Source: Alphaproteobacteria bacterium (GTDB lineage: Bacteria; Pseudomonadota; Alphaproteobacteria; UBA828). From it: DNA of 33,732 nucleotides. The stretch covers positions 1 through 33,732 of the forward strand of contig JAJDVB010000066.1 of NCBI GenBank assembly GCA_022826345.1, given 5' to 3'. The notes beneath the pieces are model-generated. The model made no database searches. It worked only from the letters and a program-made list of their open reading frames with translations, and was not told the origin of the DNA. The first letter of the stretch is position 1, and each line of letters begins with the position of its first letter. The translations under genes were made by a program, and so were the position numbers. Shown here one piece after another: positions 16,752 through 27,088 of this stretch.

Positions 16752-17401
16752 AGTCGGCCCTCACATCTGAACTTCCTGCCTGCGGGCGAGACCCGTGGGG
16801 TGGCCCCGTTCAGATGTTAGTGGAGCACTGTCAGTGGCGCCATGTCCGAAGCAGCCGGTCGAACCCAAATCGCTCGCCCCCGGTGCCGTGTCGTGTGCGT
16901 ATCGATCTGGTCGACGTTCCGCGTCTTTTCCTGCCGCGCGTCCTCGCGCATGCCCTGTCCATAAGGACGGCCAGCGCAGGAGGGCAGTCTTGTTCGCGCT
17001 CCGGCTCTGTCGCGCGATCACCGCGGCCGACGGCCTCCGATCGGCAGAATTCGTTGGATTCGTCGACAGTACGGGGCCCGGACATGTGCTCCTGGAATCG
17101 ATGACTGTCCGCCGACGGCTACGGCCATGAGGACGCTTGCCAAGACCGAACCGGATCGCTGGGGGAAGCGGTCTGGATCGATCCCGCGCGCCTGAGCGGA
17201 GCATTCCCCCAATCACTCAGACTTCTCTGTCAGCGGTGGCGACGGCCGCGGTTGCCGCTCTCTCCGCGAGGAAAAGTCTCTAACTACCGGTTATCATGCC
17301 ATAATCATCATAGTGAGCACGTTGTCACCCACGTTTTCTCCCTCATTACAGACTTCATGATCGGTCTCGCGCCCATCGATATCGGAGCGCGCGGGGGGCA
17401 A
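16752..17401. other. 650-bp stretch without a supported gene
   Basis: Between the serine hydrolase start and the TPR gene stop, both on the minus strand. Several short open frames overlap on both strands but none shows a family motif, a ribosome-binding site or a conserved-looking composition. The part near 17280-17345 is locally richer in A and T and could hold a promoter or decayed sequence, but I cannot assign either. Confidence 0.4.
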
Positions 17402-19069
17402 TTACAGCCGGGAGAGCTCGAGTTCGATGTCGGCATTGCGCCAGAGCGAATCGAACTGCCGCTTCACGATGATGGCGTCCTGCACCTTGCGCTGCGCTTC
17501 GAGCGCCTGTGCCAGACCGGAGGTGGACCAGCCATTCTGCTGGTTCCATTCCAGATCCTTGCGATAGACGGCTTCCACGTCTTCCGCACGTCCGGCGTCG
17601 AGGAGCGCCGCGCCCAGATAAAGGCGCATGGACTGGGACCAGTCGGGCGGTTCGGTGTAATTGTTGGCGTCCTGCATTTCCACCGCCGCCTGGCAATGAG
17701 CGATGGCTTCATCGAGATTGCCCTGGGCTTCGGCGAATTCGCCCTGCAGCGCATGAGCGGCCAGCTTCAGCATGTGCGAGGCGGGCGTGGGCCAGACTCC
17801 GGTATCGTCGACGCCGTCGACCTCGGCCTGCACCTGAATGTTGGCCAGTTCGGCCTCGGCCATAACGAACTGACCGTCAGCCACACAAGCACAGCCGCGC
17901 ACATAGCTCCACATGCCGTCGAGATACGGCGTGCCGGAATGGTTTCGTTCGCCTTCGAGGATGCGGGCCCACTTGCCGAAGACCTTATCCACGACCCAGG
18001 ACTGCACGACCCGTTGTTCGCCGCCATTCACCGCTTCGACAGCCCGGCCGACACTCGCCGTACCGCGCTGGGCGGCTTCGAACGAGGCGGCATAGTTGCC
18101 TTGCAGCATGTTGCCGTAGCGCACGAAATCCAGCGCATGTGGCACATGAGATCTGTGCGACAGCGCATAGTTGCCAATCATCGGAAAGTTGATGTCACCC
18201 CAGACTTCGGCGAACTGCCGGTCGACGATCTGGGAACGCTCGTTCATGTCGATGGCCTTTTCGTACTCACCGACACCCGGATAGATGTGACCGGGCATAT
18301 TCACCATGTGACCCGAAATCGGCACAATGCCTTCCAGCTTCTGGGCCGACGGCATGGCCAGTTCCGGTTCGCTGGAAGCCTCCATCAGATGGATATACAG
18401 ATGATTTGCGCCAGGATGGTGGTCTTCAACTGCCATGGCGGCTTCGAACGCGGCACGCGCTTCGGCGGTGCCGTCCATGCGTGAGCCGTCAGGCTCCCAG
18501 TAATCCCAGCTTGTGGTATTCCTGTATGCTTCGCCGAACATGGAAGCGATGTCCGCATCATCCAGATATTTGTGGTGTAGTTCGCGCATGGTGTTCAGAT
18601 AGGCTTGGTCCCGTTCCCGGTCATCCGCGATGGCGTCCTTGTCGTAGAGTACGAAGAGCGCGTTGATCAGTTCCCGCTCCCGCTCGGTGCCGTTGTCGAT
18701 GCGCTCGAGCGCGTTGCGGATGACCTTGAGGCCGGCGCCCTGAGGATCGTCCGCCAGACCGGCAGGGCGGCTGTTGGGATTCGGTCCCGCGACATGGGCC
18801 AGGCCGAAATATGGCATGGGATGGTCCGGGGCGTGGCGCGAAGCTTCCTGGTATGAAGCTATGGACTCAGGACAGTAAGAGCTCCAGACCATGCGCAGAC
18901 CCTGGTCGAAAATGGCCTGGGCCTCCGCCGAAGCGGTAGAAATCGGCCTGCTTTAAGTGCTGCCCCCGGGAATCAGAATCGCCAGGGCTTCGCCGTCCTG
19001 GGCACGGACCGTCTGCCAGGTCATCGCGGCCGCGAGCCAGCCGACGGTCGCAATTCAGAATCTCTTCAC
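17402..19069 (-). pseudogene. TPR-repeat protein with signal peptide, two in-frame stop codons near the start
   Basis: The open part (residues from 18892 down to 17402, 496 aa) is a tetratricopeptide-type protein: SYQEASRHAPDHPMPYFGLAHV, AMAVEDHHPGANHLYIHLME, GHIYPGVGEYEKAIDMNERS and a C-terminal LYLGAALLDAGR block are helical-pair repeats of the kind seen in large secreted or periplasmic TPR proteins. The same frame extends upstream to a GTG at 19069 with AGGAG just before it. It gives KRF, a TGA (19055-19057), then a hydrophobic stretch to RAQDG, a good signal peptide. A TAA (18953-18955) follows, then RPISTASAEAQAIFDQGLRM, the usual family start. So the frame is continuous except for two nonsense codons (codons 5 and 39). 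Without read-through, no exported protein is made. The biochemical role is unknown. Confidence 0.75.
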
Positions 19070-19100
19070 GGTTCGCTCCTCACAGGACAACTATTTCGAA

Positions 19101-19215
19101 ACTCTTCGATCCAACAGTAGTCATCCTGGGTCTCTCCATCGAGTTCCAGATGGTGGTGAAGGGCGTGCTGATCCTGCTGGCGGCGGCGGTCTATATCCGG
19201 CTAAGCCGCGATTGA
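19101..19215 (+). pseudogene. C-terminal tail of an RbsC-type sugar ABC permease
   Basis: Frame 1 reads LFDPTVVILGLSIEFQMVV, then KGVLILLAAAVYIRLSRD and TGA at 19213-19215. FQMVVKGVLILLAAAVY matches the last transmembrane helix of RbsC/XylH-type permeases (usual form FWQMVVKGxIILLAV). Upstream the frame stays open but loses similarity, so nearly all of the gene is gone. It points toward the ribokinase gene and overlaps that gene's 3' end by 25 bp (19191-19215). It suggests a ribose-type CUT2 importer once stood here and was removed by a deletion. Confidence 0.6.
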
Positions 19216-20123
19216 GGGCTATCGGCAGGCGTGCCGCGGGCCGCGAAGGATAATCCACGCTCCTCCAGAGGGGTCGACACGAAGCGGGCGGCGGAATCCT
19301 GAGCGTAGGCGATGGCCTCTTCCATCGCCGCGGACGCGGCCAGGCGGGCTGAGAGCGCGCCCACGAACACGTCGCCGGCGCCGTGCGCGGAAATCACTGG
19401 TACCGGGCGGACTGCATGGTGCCGCACCCGCCCCCGGCGGTCGCGATGGACGAGGCCGTCGCTCCCCAGCGTGACGATCAACTCCCCGGCGAGGCCGGCG
19501 CCTGCCCGTTCCGCCGCGTTCAGCGCATCTTCGGCACTAAGGATCGGAACGCCGCCGAGCAGCTCTTCCGCCTCAATGCGATTCACGATGAGAAGGTCCA
19601 CGAGCCGCATCGTCTCCGGTGCCGTCGGGCGCATCGGCGCTGCGTTCAACACGACGGTGGCGCCGCACTTGCGGGCCTCGGCCGCGACCGCTCGATTGAC
19701 CGCCTCGGGAACCTCGTTCTGCATGACGAGGACGCAGGCGCCTTCCGGCATCGCGAAGCCGTCAGCGGAGAGCGTGCGGTTGGCGGCCGAGACCACCACC
19801 GCGCCGTATTCCCCGTCCGCGCCGACGACGGCCACGCTGAGGCCCGACATGGCCGCCGCGTCCCGCTGGATGAGAGAGGTGTCGACACCGGCCTCGCGGA
19901 GATTGTCGACGAGCGATGCCGCGAACACGTCGCCGCCGACCCTTCCCAACATGGCGGTCGGGGCGCCGTGGCGGCTGGCGGCGACCGCCTGGTTGCCGCC
20001 CTTGCCGCCGCAAACGAGCGTGACCGTCTCGCCCATGAGGGTCTCGTCCGGGGCTGGCAGGCGCGGCGCGTTGACGACGATGTCCAGATGCAGAGAGCCG
20101 ACGACGACGACCCCGCCACTCAA
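19191..20123 (-). CDS. PfkB-family sugar kinase (ribokinase-like)
   Basis: A 310-residue cytoplasmic kinase of the PfkB family. Motif 1 is CGGKGGNQAVAASRHG near residue 38-53. The nucleotide/anion-hole motif reads ISAHGAGDVFVGAL near residue 250, where the usual form is DTTGAGD; the catalytic Asp of GAGD is present. LLIVNRIEAEELLG is the common NxxE region. The TTG at 20123 forms a TTGA overlap with the isomerase stop and has GGAG about 10 bases upstream; no ATG or GTG lies near it in frame. A much longer frame running up to 21506 is an artefact of overlap with the isomerase gene. It likely phosphorylates the sugar produced by the isomerase. It is last in the CUT1 operon. Confidence 0.9.
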   Translation of the reverse strand: MSGGVVVVGSLHLDIVVNAPRLPAPDETLMGETVTLVCGGKGGNQAVAASRHGAPTAMLGRVGGDVFAASLVDNLREAGVDTSLIQRDAAAMSGLSVAVVGADGEYGAVVVSAANRTLSADGFAMPEGACVLVMQNEVPEAVNRAVAAEARKCGATVVLNAAPMRPTAPETMRLVDLLIVNRIEAEELLGGVPILSAEDALNAAERAGAGLAGELIVTLGSDGLVHRDRRGRVRHHAVRPVPVISAHGAGDVFVGALSARLAASAAMEEAIAYAQDSAARFVSTPLEERGLSFAARGTPADSPQSRLSRI

Positions 20124-21168
20124 CTGCGCGCTCCGTAGAGCGCGGCGGCGACGATCCGCTGGCTCGCCGTCGCGTCGTGCCGGGCGATGGCCCGCGCCAG
20201 GTGTTCGTCCTCGGCCAACGTCGCGGCAACAGTGCGCAGGTGTTCGATCGTCTCGATGTTGGCCCGGCACTCGGCTACCGGGTCGAGCCCGCCGGTATCG
20301 GGGAAGGTGTCGAAGTAGATCGCCCGGTCGTAGCAGCAGCGCAGCAGCGCCACCAGCAGCTCGACGGTCTGGACGGGGTGCACCGACCCCGCCATCAGGC
20401 CGTCGTCCCGCTTGCCGTAGCCGTCGTTGAGCTGGACGCCGAGCAGGCGGGAGTGCCGGTTGACGAGGTGGACGGTGTGGGCCGGCATCTCGCCGGCGTA
20501 GAGGACGTGCGCGAAGTCGAGCGTGACTCCGAGGTTCGTCGCCCCCGCCTCCCGGATCGCCAGCAGGGTCGTGCCCGCGTCCGGCATCAGCGAATAGCTG
20601 CGGGGCTCGTCCGGCTTGTATTCGAGCGCGATATCGATCGCAGGGTTGTGCCCGGCCAGCTCCCGGACGGCCGCGACGGTGTCGTCCCACATCCGCCCGT
20701 AATCGGCCTGGAAGGGATAGTCGAAGCCATCCTGGCCGAGCCAGAGCGTCATCAGCGTCCCGCCCATCTCGGCAAGGGCGTCGAGGCCGCGCCGGGTGAG
20801 GTCGATGGCCTTCCGGCGCCGGGCCGGGTCGGGATTGGTGAGCGCGCCGAGCCGGAAGTCGGAATCCGAGTAGTAGCGCATGGCGAGGCCGTTCAGGCCG
20901 ATGCCGAGCCGGTCGAGAACGGCGGCAAGCTCCTTCGGGCTCGTGCCTTGGAAATGATCCGGGTAGTTGAGGTCCGCGGCGTTGAGACCGTCCACCGTCG
21001 CCGCCCGCTCCAGCAGGTCGGCGGTCGTCACCCGGTTCTTGCCCGGCCAGTAGGCCTCGGCGCCGACCTTGAAGGAATTCAGCCGGGCCGCGTAGCGGGG
21101 CGGCGGCTCCGGGCCCACGTCCTCGTCCTCGCCCGGCATCGGCAGGCGGGTCGTTGCGGGATTTCGGG

Positions 21169-21172
<4 letters not shown>
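20120..21172 (-). CDS. Sugar isomerase/epimerase, xylose-isomerase-like TIM barrel
   Basis: A 350-residue member of the AP-endonuclease-2 / xylose-isomerase-like barrel group. Likely metal ligands are the Glu of DIALEYKPDEPR, the Asp of GVTLDFAHVL, and residues in LGVQLNDGYGKRDDGLMAGS and YFDTFPDTGG. These fit sugar isomerases of the L-rhamnose or D-tagatose-epimerase type. The predicted TTG start at 21172 overlaps the ATPase stop as TTGA; an internal ATG at 21139 would omit 11 residues that precede the conserved part, and is also possible. The product feeds the ribokinase-like kinase encoded with a 4-bp overlap. Together they convert an imported sugar to a phosphate. The exact sugar cannot be named. 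Confidence 0.86.
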
Positions 21173-22233
<1,061 letters not shown>

Positions 22234-22265
22234 GGCGCCGTGTCGCCTCCCGCGTTACGCCTGCC

Positions 22266-22297
22266 GGCCCCGGTGAGGTAACCGAGGCGGCGGGGCC
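22266..22297 (-). terminator. Inverted repeat between permease and ATPase, cluster 1
   Basis: GGCCCCG (22266-22272) pairs with CGGGGCC (22291-22297), with additional CGGT/ACCG pairing inside. It lies in the 81-bp gap between the MalG-like permease stop and the ATPase start. It has no T-run on the minus strand and is probably an mRNA structure within the operon. Confidence 0.4.
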
Positions 22298-22314
22298 TGT
22301 CCACCCGCCCGTCG

Positions 22315-23241
22315 TCACTTCACCGCTCCGGCCGCCATTCCCTTGATGATGAAGCGCTCGAGGACGATTCCGATAATCACCAGCGGCAGGATCGCGGCGA
22401 AGGACAACGCGGCCATCGACCACCAGTTGATGCCCTGGCTGCCGGTCTGGCTCGCCACCATGACCGGTATCGTCTTCGCGTCGGTGCTGGTGAGCAGGGC
22501 GGCGAAGAAATACTCGTTCCAGCACAGCACCAGCGAGAGGATGAACGCCGCGATCATCCCGGGCAGCGCGATAGGCAGCACGATCTGGAGGAACGCCTTC
22601 CACACCGATAGCCCATCGACCAACGCCGCCTCCTCCAACTCGACCGGGATGGCGCTGAACTGGTCGCGCATGATCCAGATGACGATGGGCAGGACCATGA
22701 GCGTGTAAAGCAGGATCAGCCCGATGTGACTGTCCAGCAGCGCGAGCTCCTTGTAGAGCACCAGGAACGGCAGCGCGAGCACCACCGGCGGCAGGATCAG
22801 CTGGCTGAGGAAGAAGAACGAAATATCGCGGTTCTTGATGAACTTGAGACGGTAGGTGAAGCGGCTGAGGCCATAGGCTGCCATCGATCCCAGCACGACC
22901 GCGAGCGCCGAGGCCGAAAGCGAGGTGATCACGCTGTTGGTGAAGCGCTTGAGAAACTCCTCGCGCACCGTTGAGGTCTCGAAGATCGTCTGCGGCGAGA
23001 GCCCGAGCGAGCGCCAGCCGCGCCATGCCGGATCGAAGTCGGCCCACGGGATGAGGTGGCCCTGCATCACGTCCGGCGCGATCTTGAACGAGGTCGTCGC
23101 GGTCCAATAGATCGGGAAGAGGCAGATCACGGTCCAGAAGAGCAGCGTGCCGTAGATGAGCACGCGCCGCGTATACCACTTGGCCCGAAACTTCAGGTCC
23201 GGCGCGGCATCCTTGAATATCTGGACGGTCTCGGTGCTCAT
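22315..23241 (-). CDS. CUT1 sugar ABC permease (MalG-like), cluster 1
   Basis: A 308-residue inner-membrane permease with about six helices. The first helix lies near residue 30-50 (TLLFWTVICLFPIYWTATTSF). The cytoplasmic EAA loop reads LEEAALVDGLSVWKAFLQIV, ending LPIALPG, the site that docks with the ATPase. TVREEFLKRFTNSVITSL is the typical start of the core domain. The ATG at 23241 follows the partner permease stop by 8 bp. It forms the channel with the MalF-like protein. Confidence 0.93.
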   Translation of the reverse strand: MSTETVQIFKDAAPDLKFRAKWYTRRVLIYGTLLFWTVICLFPIYWTATTSFKIAPDVMQGHLIPWADFDPAWRGWRSLGLSPQTIFETSTVREEFLKRFTNSVITSLSASALAVVLGSMAAYGLSRFTYRLKFIKNRDISFFFLSQLILPPVVLALPFLVLYKELALLDSHIGLILLYTLMVLPIVIWIMRDQFSAIPVELEEAALVDGLSVWKAFLQIVLPIALPGMIAAFILSLVLCWNEYFFAALLTSTDAKTIPVMVASQTGSQGINWWSMAALSFAAILPLVIIGIVLERFIIKGMAAGAVK

Positions 23242-23249
23242 CGCCCCGC

Positions 23250-24383
23250 CTAGTAGGACTGCCGCATCCAGCGCCTCACCAGCTTCAGCAGCAGGGTGAT
23301 GAAGACGATGATGAGCACCAGGTAGACCATGGCTAGCAGCGTGCCGTAGCCGACGTTGGAGCGGTCACGGTATTCGCGGAAGATGAAACTCGTGACCGTG
23401 TCCGTGGCGCCGCCGGGGCCGCCTGCGGTGACGTTGATGATGATGTCCGCGAGCTTCAGCTTGAAGATGATGCGGATGAGGATTGCCGTGATACTGACCG
23501 GCAGCATCAGCGGGAAGGTCACGTGCCAGAAGGTGGTCCAGCGCGAGGCGCCGTCGACCTTGGCGGCCTCCACCACGTCCTTGGGCAGCGCCTGAAGGCC
23601 AGCCAGCAGCATGATCATCATGAAGGGAATGAAGGTCCACGCGTCCATCACCATCATGGTGAGCCGTGCGACCTCGGCTGTCCCGAAGAACGACGGCGTC
23701 TCCCAGCCCAGGAACCGGCCCAGGTTCGCGAGCGGGCCGAAGCGGATCTCCATCATGGACTTCCCCACCATCCAGCTCACCGCCACCGGCGAGAGCATGA
23801 GGGGAAGGAGGAAGGCCACGCGGAAGAACTTCCGCGCCCGGATCTGGGCGTTGAGGAGGAGGGCCAAGCCGAACGCGATCGCATACTCCACACTGATCGC
23901 GAGCACGTAGTAGACCATGTTCTTGAGGGCGTTCCAGTAGAACGGATCGCCCGCCATCTGTACGAAATTGTCGACGCCGTTGAACTTCCGCCCGGTGAGC
24001 GAAGAGAGGTTCCAGTCGGTGAGCGAGATGTAGATCCCGAACAGGATCGGGAAGATCACCATCGAGACGACGAACAGCACGCCGGGCAGAACGAAAAGCG
24101 CGCGCTTGCCCTGCTCGCCGCGGGTCAGAACCTGTCCGATGCAGAGCGAGACTGCCCAGAACGCGTAGGCATAGAGCACCGGGCGCCAGGTCTCGAAGCC
24201 GAAGGATATGCTTTCGTTCTCACGGAGGCCCTGGATCACCGCCATGAGGAGAAGGATGAGCGCGGCTCCCCACATCAGCGCACGCCCGGCCACTATGCGG
24301 CCGCGCGACATGTGATCGGAGGTGACGACGTAGAGCTGGTTGCCCTCGAGTTGCGCCGGGGTGCTCAAGACGCTGCCCGCCAA
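23250..24383 (-). CDS. CUT1 sugar ABC permease (MalF-like), N-terminally extended, cluster 1
   Basis: A permease of up to 377 residues. The core CUT1 part begins near residue 90 with the helix of ALFVLPGVLFVVSMVIFPI, and the EAA loop reads VEAAKVDGASRWTTFWHV, ending FPLMLP. Before the core are two or three extra hydrophobic helices (around ALMWGAALILLLMAVI and VLYAYAFWAVSLCIG), unlike short MalF proteins; this resembles a subgroup that pairs with long TAT-exported binding proteins. Start: TTG 24383 lies next to the hairpin at 24388-24415 and has no good ribosome-binding site. ATG 24311 (MSRGRIVAGRAL) is an alternative, also without a clear one, so the N-terminus is unsure. Confidence 0.9.
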   Translation of the reverse strand: MAGSVLSTPAQLEGNQLYVVTSDHMSRGRIVAGRALMWGAALILLLMAVIQGLRENESISFGFETWRPVLYAYAFWAVSLCIGQVLTRGEQGKRALFVLPGVLFVVSMVIFPILFGIYISLTDWNLSSLTGRKFNGVDNFVQMAGDPFYWNALKNMVYYVLAISVEYAIAFGLALLLNAQIRARKFFRVAFLLPLMLSPVAVSWMVGKSMMEIRFGPLANLGRFLGWETPSFFGTAEVARLTMMVMDAWTFIPFMMIMLLAGLQALPKDVVEAAKVDGASRWTTFWHVTFPLMLPVSITAILIRIIFKLKLADIIINVTAGGPGGATDTVTSFIFREYRDRSNVGYGTLLAMVYLVLIIVFITLLLKLVRRWMRQSY

Positions 24384-24387
24384 AGCA

Positions 24388-24415
24388 GGATTGGCGGCCT
24401 CACGGCCGCCAATCC
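24388..24415 (-). terminator. Perfect 12-bp hairpin after the cluster 1 binding-protein gene
   Basis: GGATTGGCGGCC (24388-24399) and GGCCGCCAATCC (24404-24415) form a perfect stem with a 4-nt loop. It sits between the binding-protein stop and the MalF-like start on the minus strand. The transcript after it reads TGCTTTGG, with no long T-run. It fits an attenuator or stabilising element giving excess binding protein. Confidence 0.72.
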
Positions 24416-24443
24416 CAATGACACGAGCGAGAACGCCGGGCTA

Positions 24444-26108
24444 TCAGAGGCCCAGCGACGCCCTGTAGAGAGCGATCTGGCTGTCGCGCCCGATCTGATC
24501 GGTGATCTTCTCCCACGCGGCCGCGATGCGGTCCGCGCCTTCCTGGGCGCCGTACTCGCCGGCGTAGATCCTCGCCAGCTCGTCCTCGGCGACAGAGTAG
24601 TACTGGAAGATGCCGGGAATGCGCGGCTCGATCGCCGCGTTGGGATGGTTGTATGAGTCCGCCTCCGACGCGAGGTAGTCCGCGATGAAGGCCTCGTCGT
24701 AGCCCGCACCCACCCACTCGGGAATGTTGAAGTGGGAGTTCCGGTAGGGCTGGAAGCCCGACGGATAGGCGGCGCACCAGAGCGAGAGATCCTTGCCGCC
24801 AAGATGCGCGGCGGCGGACCAGGCTGCCTTCTGCTTGACCGGGTCGCTGTCCACGCGGGCCATGACGTAAACGCCCCAGCCGATGTAAGCCATGTTGGGC
24901 GAGAAGTTCGGGCCCGACGCCGGTGTCTCCCACGCGCCGGTCGCCGCGTTGTACACGTCGTCCGAGCCGGGGAGGATCGAGAAGCCGACAGTCTCGCCGA
25001 CCACCGAGCTGTCGGAGGTCTTGGCGTTGGAGCCGATGTCGCCCCACCAGCTCAGCATCGAACCGGTGCCGGCGAGGAACTGCTGGAAGCCCGTGGTGCC
25101 CGGATCAGCGTTGATCTGGTCCGGCGGCTGGGCGTCGAGCGTATCCAGCACGTCCTGAATCGCGCGCACCCAGGCGGGGTTGTTGACGCGCGGCTTCATG
25201 GTATCGGCATCGAACAGCCACGCCGGATCGTCCGGGTGCTTGGCGTAGGCGGTTGCCCGCGAGCCGAGGAAGTAGAAGGCGAAGCCGCCCCAGCCCTTCA
25301 GCGGGTCGAGGTAGCCGTAGGCATCGAAGCCCCCCACCTTCTTGCCCTTAAGGAACTTGGTGACCTCTTGCACCTTCTGCCAGGTGGTCGGCACCTCCCA
25401 CGGGCCCTCGTGGCCTTCGGCCTCCCAGGCCGCCGCGAGGTCCTCGTCCTCGAAGTAGTCGGTGCGATAGTTGAAGTTGTGGCAGTCGCCGTCGATCGAG
25501 ATGCGGTAGGTCTTGCCGTCCCAGGTGCCGACCGGCGCCTTGAGGTAGCCGACGTAGTCGTCCATGTCGATCTGGTTCATGACCCACTCGGGCATGACCG
25601 AGGCGAGGCCCTTGCCGCAGACGTCTCCCTCGAAGGGGGCGCCCATCTCGATGATGTCGAAATCGACCGTGCCGGTGGCGATCGACTGCTGCAGCCGCGC
25701 GTTGTAGTCGGCCTGCGCCAGGTCGATCCAGTTGATCGTGGCGCCGGTGTAGGCCTCCCACGGCTTGAGGAAGCCGCGGAAGAGGAAGTTGTGCAGGTTC
25801 TGGTTGTTGAGGCCGAGGAAGGTCAGCTCAACACCCGCGAACTCGCCCTCGGAAACATTGGCCTTGGCCGGCCCGAGGCAGAGCGCGCCCACCTTCTGCC
25901 AGTCGGAATCCATGGGAGAGCCGACGCCCACGCCCGGAATCTGAAGGATCTCGGCCCGGACGTTGTCCTGCGCCGAGGACGAGCGCGCAAAGCCGCCGAC
26001 CCCGCTTCCCGCGACCGCTGCCATCGCGCCGGCGCCGGCCATGCCCTTCAGCATCCTGCGCCTGGTCGTCTGGGCAGCCATGATCCGATTGAAGACGTCC
26101 ACTCTCAT
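24444..26108 (-). CDS. CUT1 sugar ABC substrate-binding protein, TAT-exported, cluster 1
   Basis: A 554-residue family-1-type extracellular solute-binding protein, longer than the usual 400-450. The N-terminus has the twin-arginine motif TTRRRML at residues 14-20, followed by a hydrophobic, alanine- and glycine-rich segment and a cleavage site near SSSAQD, indicating folded export through Tat. The mature part has ATINWIDLAQADYNARLQQS, the periplasmic-sugar-binding region, and later GTGSMLSWWGDIGSNA and SGFQPYRNSHF. The ATG has a good ribosome-binding site (GGGAGAGG, 6 bases upstream). It is the first gene of the operon with two permeases, ATPase, isomerase and kinase, so its ligand is probably a sugar or polyol. 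Confidence 0.92.
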   Translation of the reverse strand: MRVDVFNRIMAAQTTRRRMLKGMAGAGAMAAVAGSGVGGFARSSSAQDNVRAEILQIPGVGVGSPMDSDWQKVGALCLGPAKANVSEGEFAGVELTFLGLNNQNLHNFLFRGFLKPWEAYTGATINWIDLAQADYNARLQQSIATGTVDFDIIEMGAPFEGDVCGKGLASVMPEWVMNQIDMDDYVGYLKAPVGTWDGKTYRISIDGDCHNFNYRTDYFEDEDLAAAWEAEGHEGPWEVPTTWQKVQEVTKFLKGKKVGGFDAYGYLDPLKGWGGFAFYFLGSRATAYAKHPDDPAWLFDADTMKPRVNNPAWVRAIQDVLDTLDAQPPDQINADPGTTGFQQFLAGTGSMLSWWGDIGSNAKTSDSSVVGETVGFSILPGSDDVYNAATGAWETPASGPNFSPNMAYIGWGVYVMARVDSDPVKQKAAWSAAAHLGGKDLSLWCAAYPSGFQPYRNSHFNIPEWVGAGYDEAFIADYLASEADSYNHPNAAIEPRIPGIFQYYSVAEDELARIYAGEYGAQEGADRIAAAWEKITDQIGRDSQIALYRASLGL

Positions 26109-26591
26109 CTGTCACCTCTCCCTTTGGCTAAGGTGGCCCCATGCCCGCCGTCGCGCCCCGCGCGCCGGAAAAGCGAAGGACGTTGGCCCGGAAAGTAGGA
26201 CCTCGCTTCCCGGACTGTCAACAGAAGCACCGGCTCGGCGCCTCACCTAGCCGTCCGTCACCGCCAGCGACCGCTTGTTCAGCACTCTTCGCTCCGTCAT
26301 CACCGTCTCACCCAAGCGAAGCGGCAAATCGAGTAGCACACAGGTAGCAGGGCGGAGGCGAGCAAGAGACTTTGGTAGGCCTCATGGCACGCAATGCACT
26401 TGATGTCGTGACGAAGCCTTGCAGGGAAACTGCGCCAAGCAGTGCGGCCGATAGCTGACACACCCAAAACGATCGCCCAACAAATGAGGGAAACAAATTG
26501 TCAGAGGTCGTAATTGTCTATTGTAATTCAAAAATGTAGTTGAAATTCGCGGCGAATGGGGTGTCTTGGTCAGCTCCCTGGGGCCAAGCAT
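26109..26591. other. Intergenic region upstream of the cluster 1 operon
   Basis: About 480 bp with no supported gene. The part from 26460 to 26545 is distinctly richer in A and T than its surroundings. The operon promoter for the minus-strand genes should lie near 26110-26250, but I could not assign boxes. Confidence 0.4.
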
Positions 26592-26776
26592 GGGCGCGCC
26601 GGCACGATGGGAATCAGAGTGGAAATCAGGACTTTCACTCTCGGCACTTCACGGTAGGCATCGCCCCGTGGGCGTGCCGGCACGGTGGGAGCCGGAATTC
26701 TCACTCCTCGGCACTTCGTGGCAGGCTTCGTCCCGTGGGTGGGCCGACACGGTGGAAGTCGACAGTTTCTATAACC
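26592..26776. repeat. Imperfect tandem repeat, about 2.5 units of 67-78 bp
   Basis: Three unit starts share a G-rich lead: GGGCGCGCCGGCACGATGGG at 26592, GGGCGTGCCGGCACGGTGGG at 26670, and GGGTGGGCCGACACGGTGG at 26737. Units 1 and 2 each contain TCGGCACTTC and end in CCCGT. Spacings are 78 and 67 bp; the third unit is partial. No coding frame is conserved across the units. Confidence 0.75.
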
Positions 26777-26814
26777 TATTGTATCCAAGCACCTTTTCGT
26801 CCTGTTCCTCAATC

Positions 26815-26926
26815 AGCCCCACATCCTGCTCACCATGACCAGCCGGAACTCCACAGCCATTTCGAGCAGATTACACGCTGCTGCGCCGCACTTCCGACTG
26901 CGCACCGACGCCCTCGGCACCTTCGA
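26815..26926. repeat. 112-bp dispersed repeat, copy 2
   Basis: Ungapped alignment with 137-248, 91 of 112 bases identical by hand count, same orientation. It lies just right of the tandem repeats and left of the decayed DUF1353 gene, in a gene-poor interval (26109-27088). Confidence 0.7.
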
Positions 26927-27088
26927 GGCACCCGCACCTCTACGCAGTCGTCGCGCGCCGCCGTCCAGGCGCCGTAGATTCTCTGCATCGCCCCTGCGTC
27001 TACCAGCGAATCCGCTTCCGCTGCATCACCCCGTGTCCGAAGAGGATTTCCTCACCCTCTGGTTGCCAAAAAGTGAGCGAGCCGGCGG

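Noticed and set aside
16761..17216. A 151-codon minus-strand open frame upstream of the serine hydrolase
   Set aside because: No motif or ribosome-binding site, and the composition is like non-coding GC-rich sequence.
26592..26776. CRISPR array
   Set aside because: Only about 2.5 diverged units of unequal length without the short-repeat and unique-spacer pattern.
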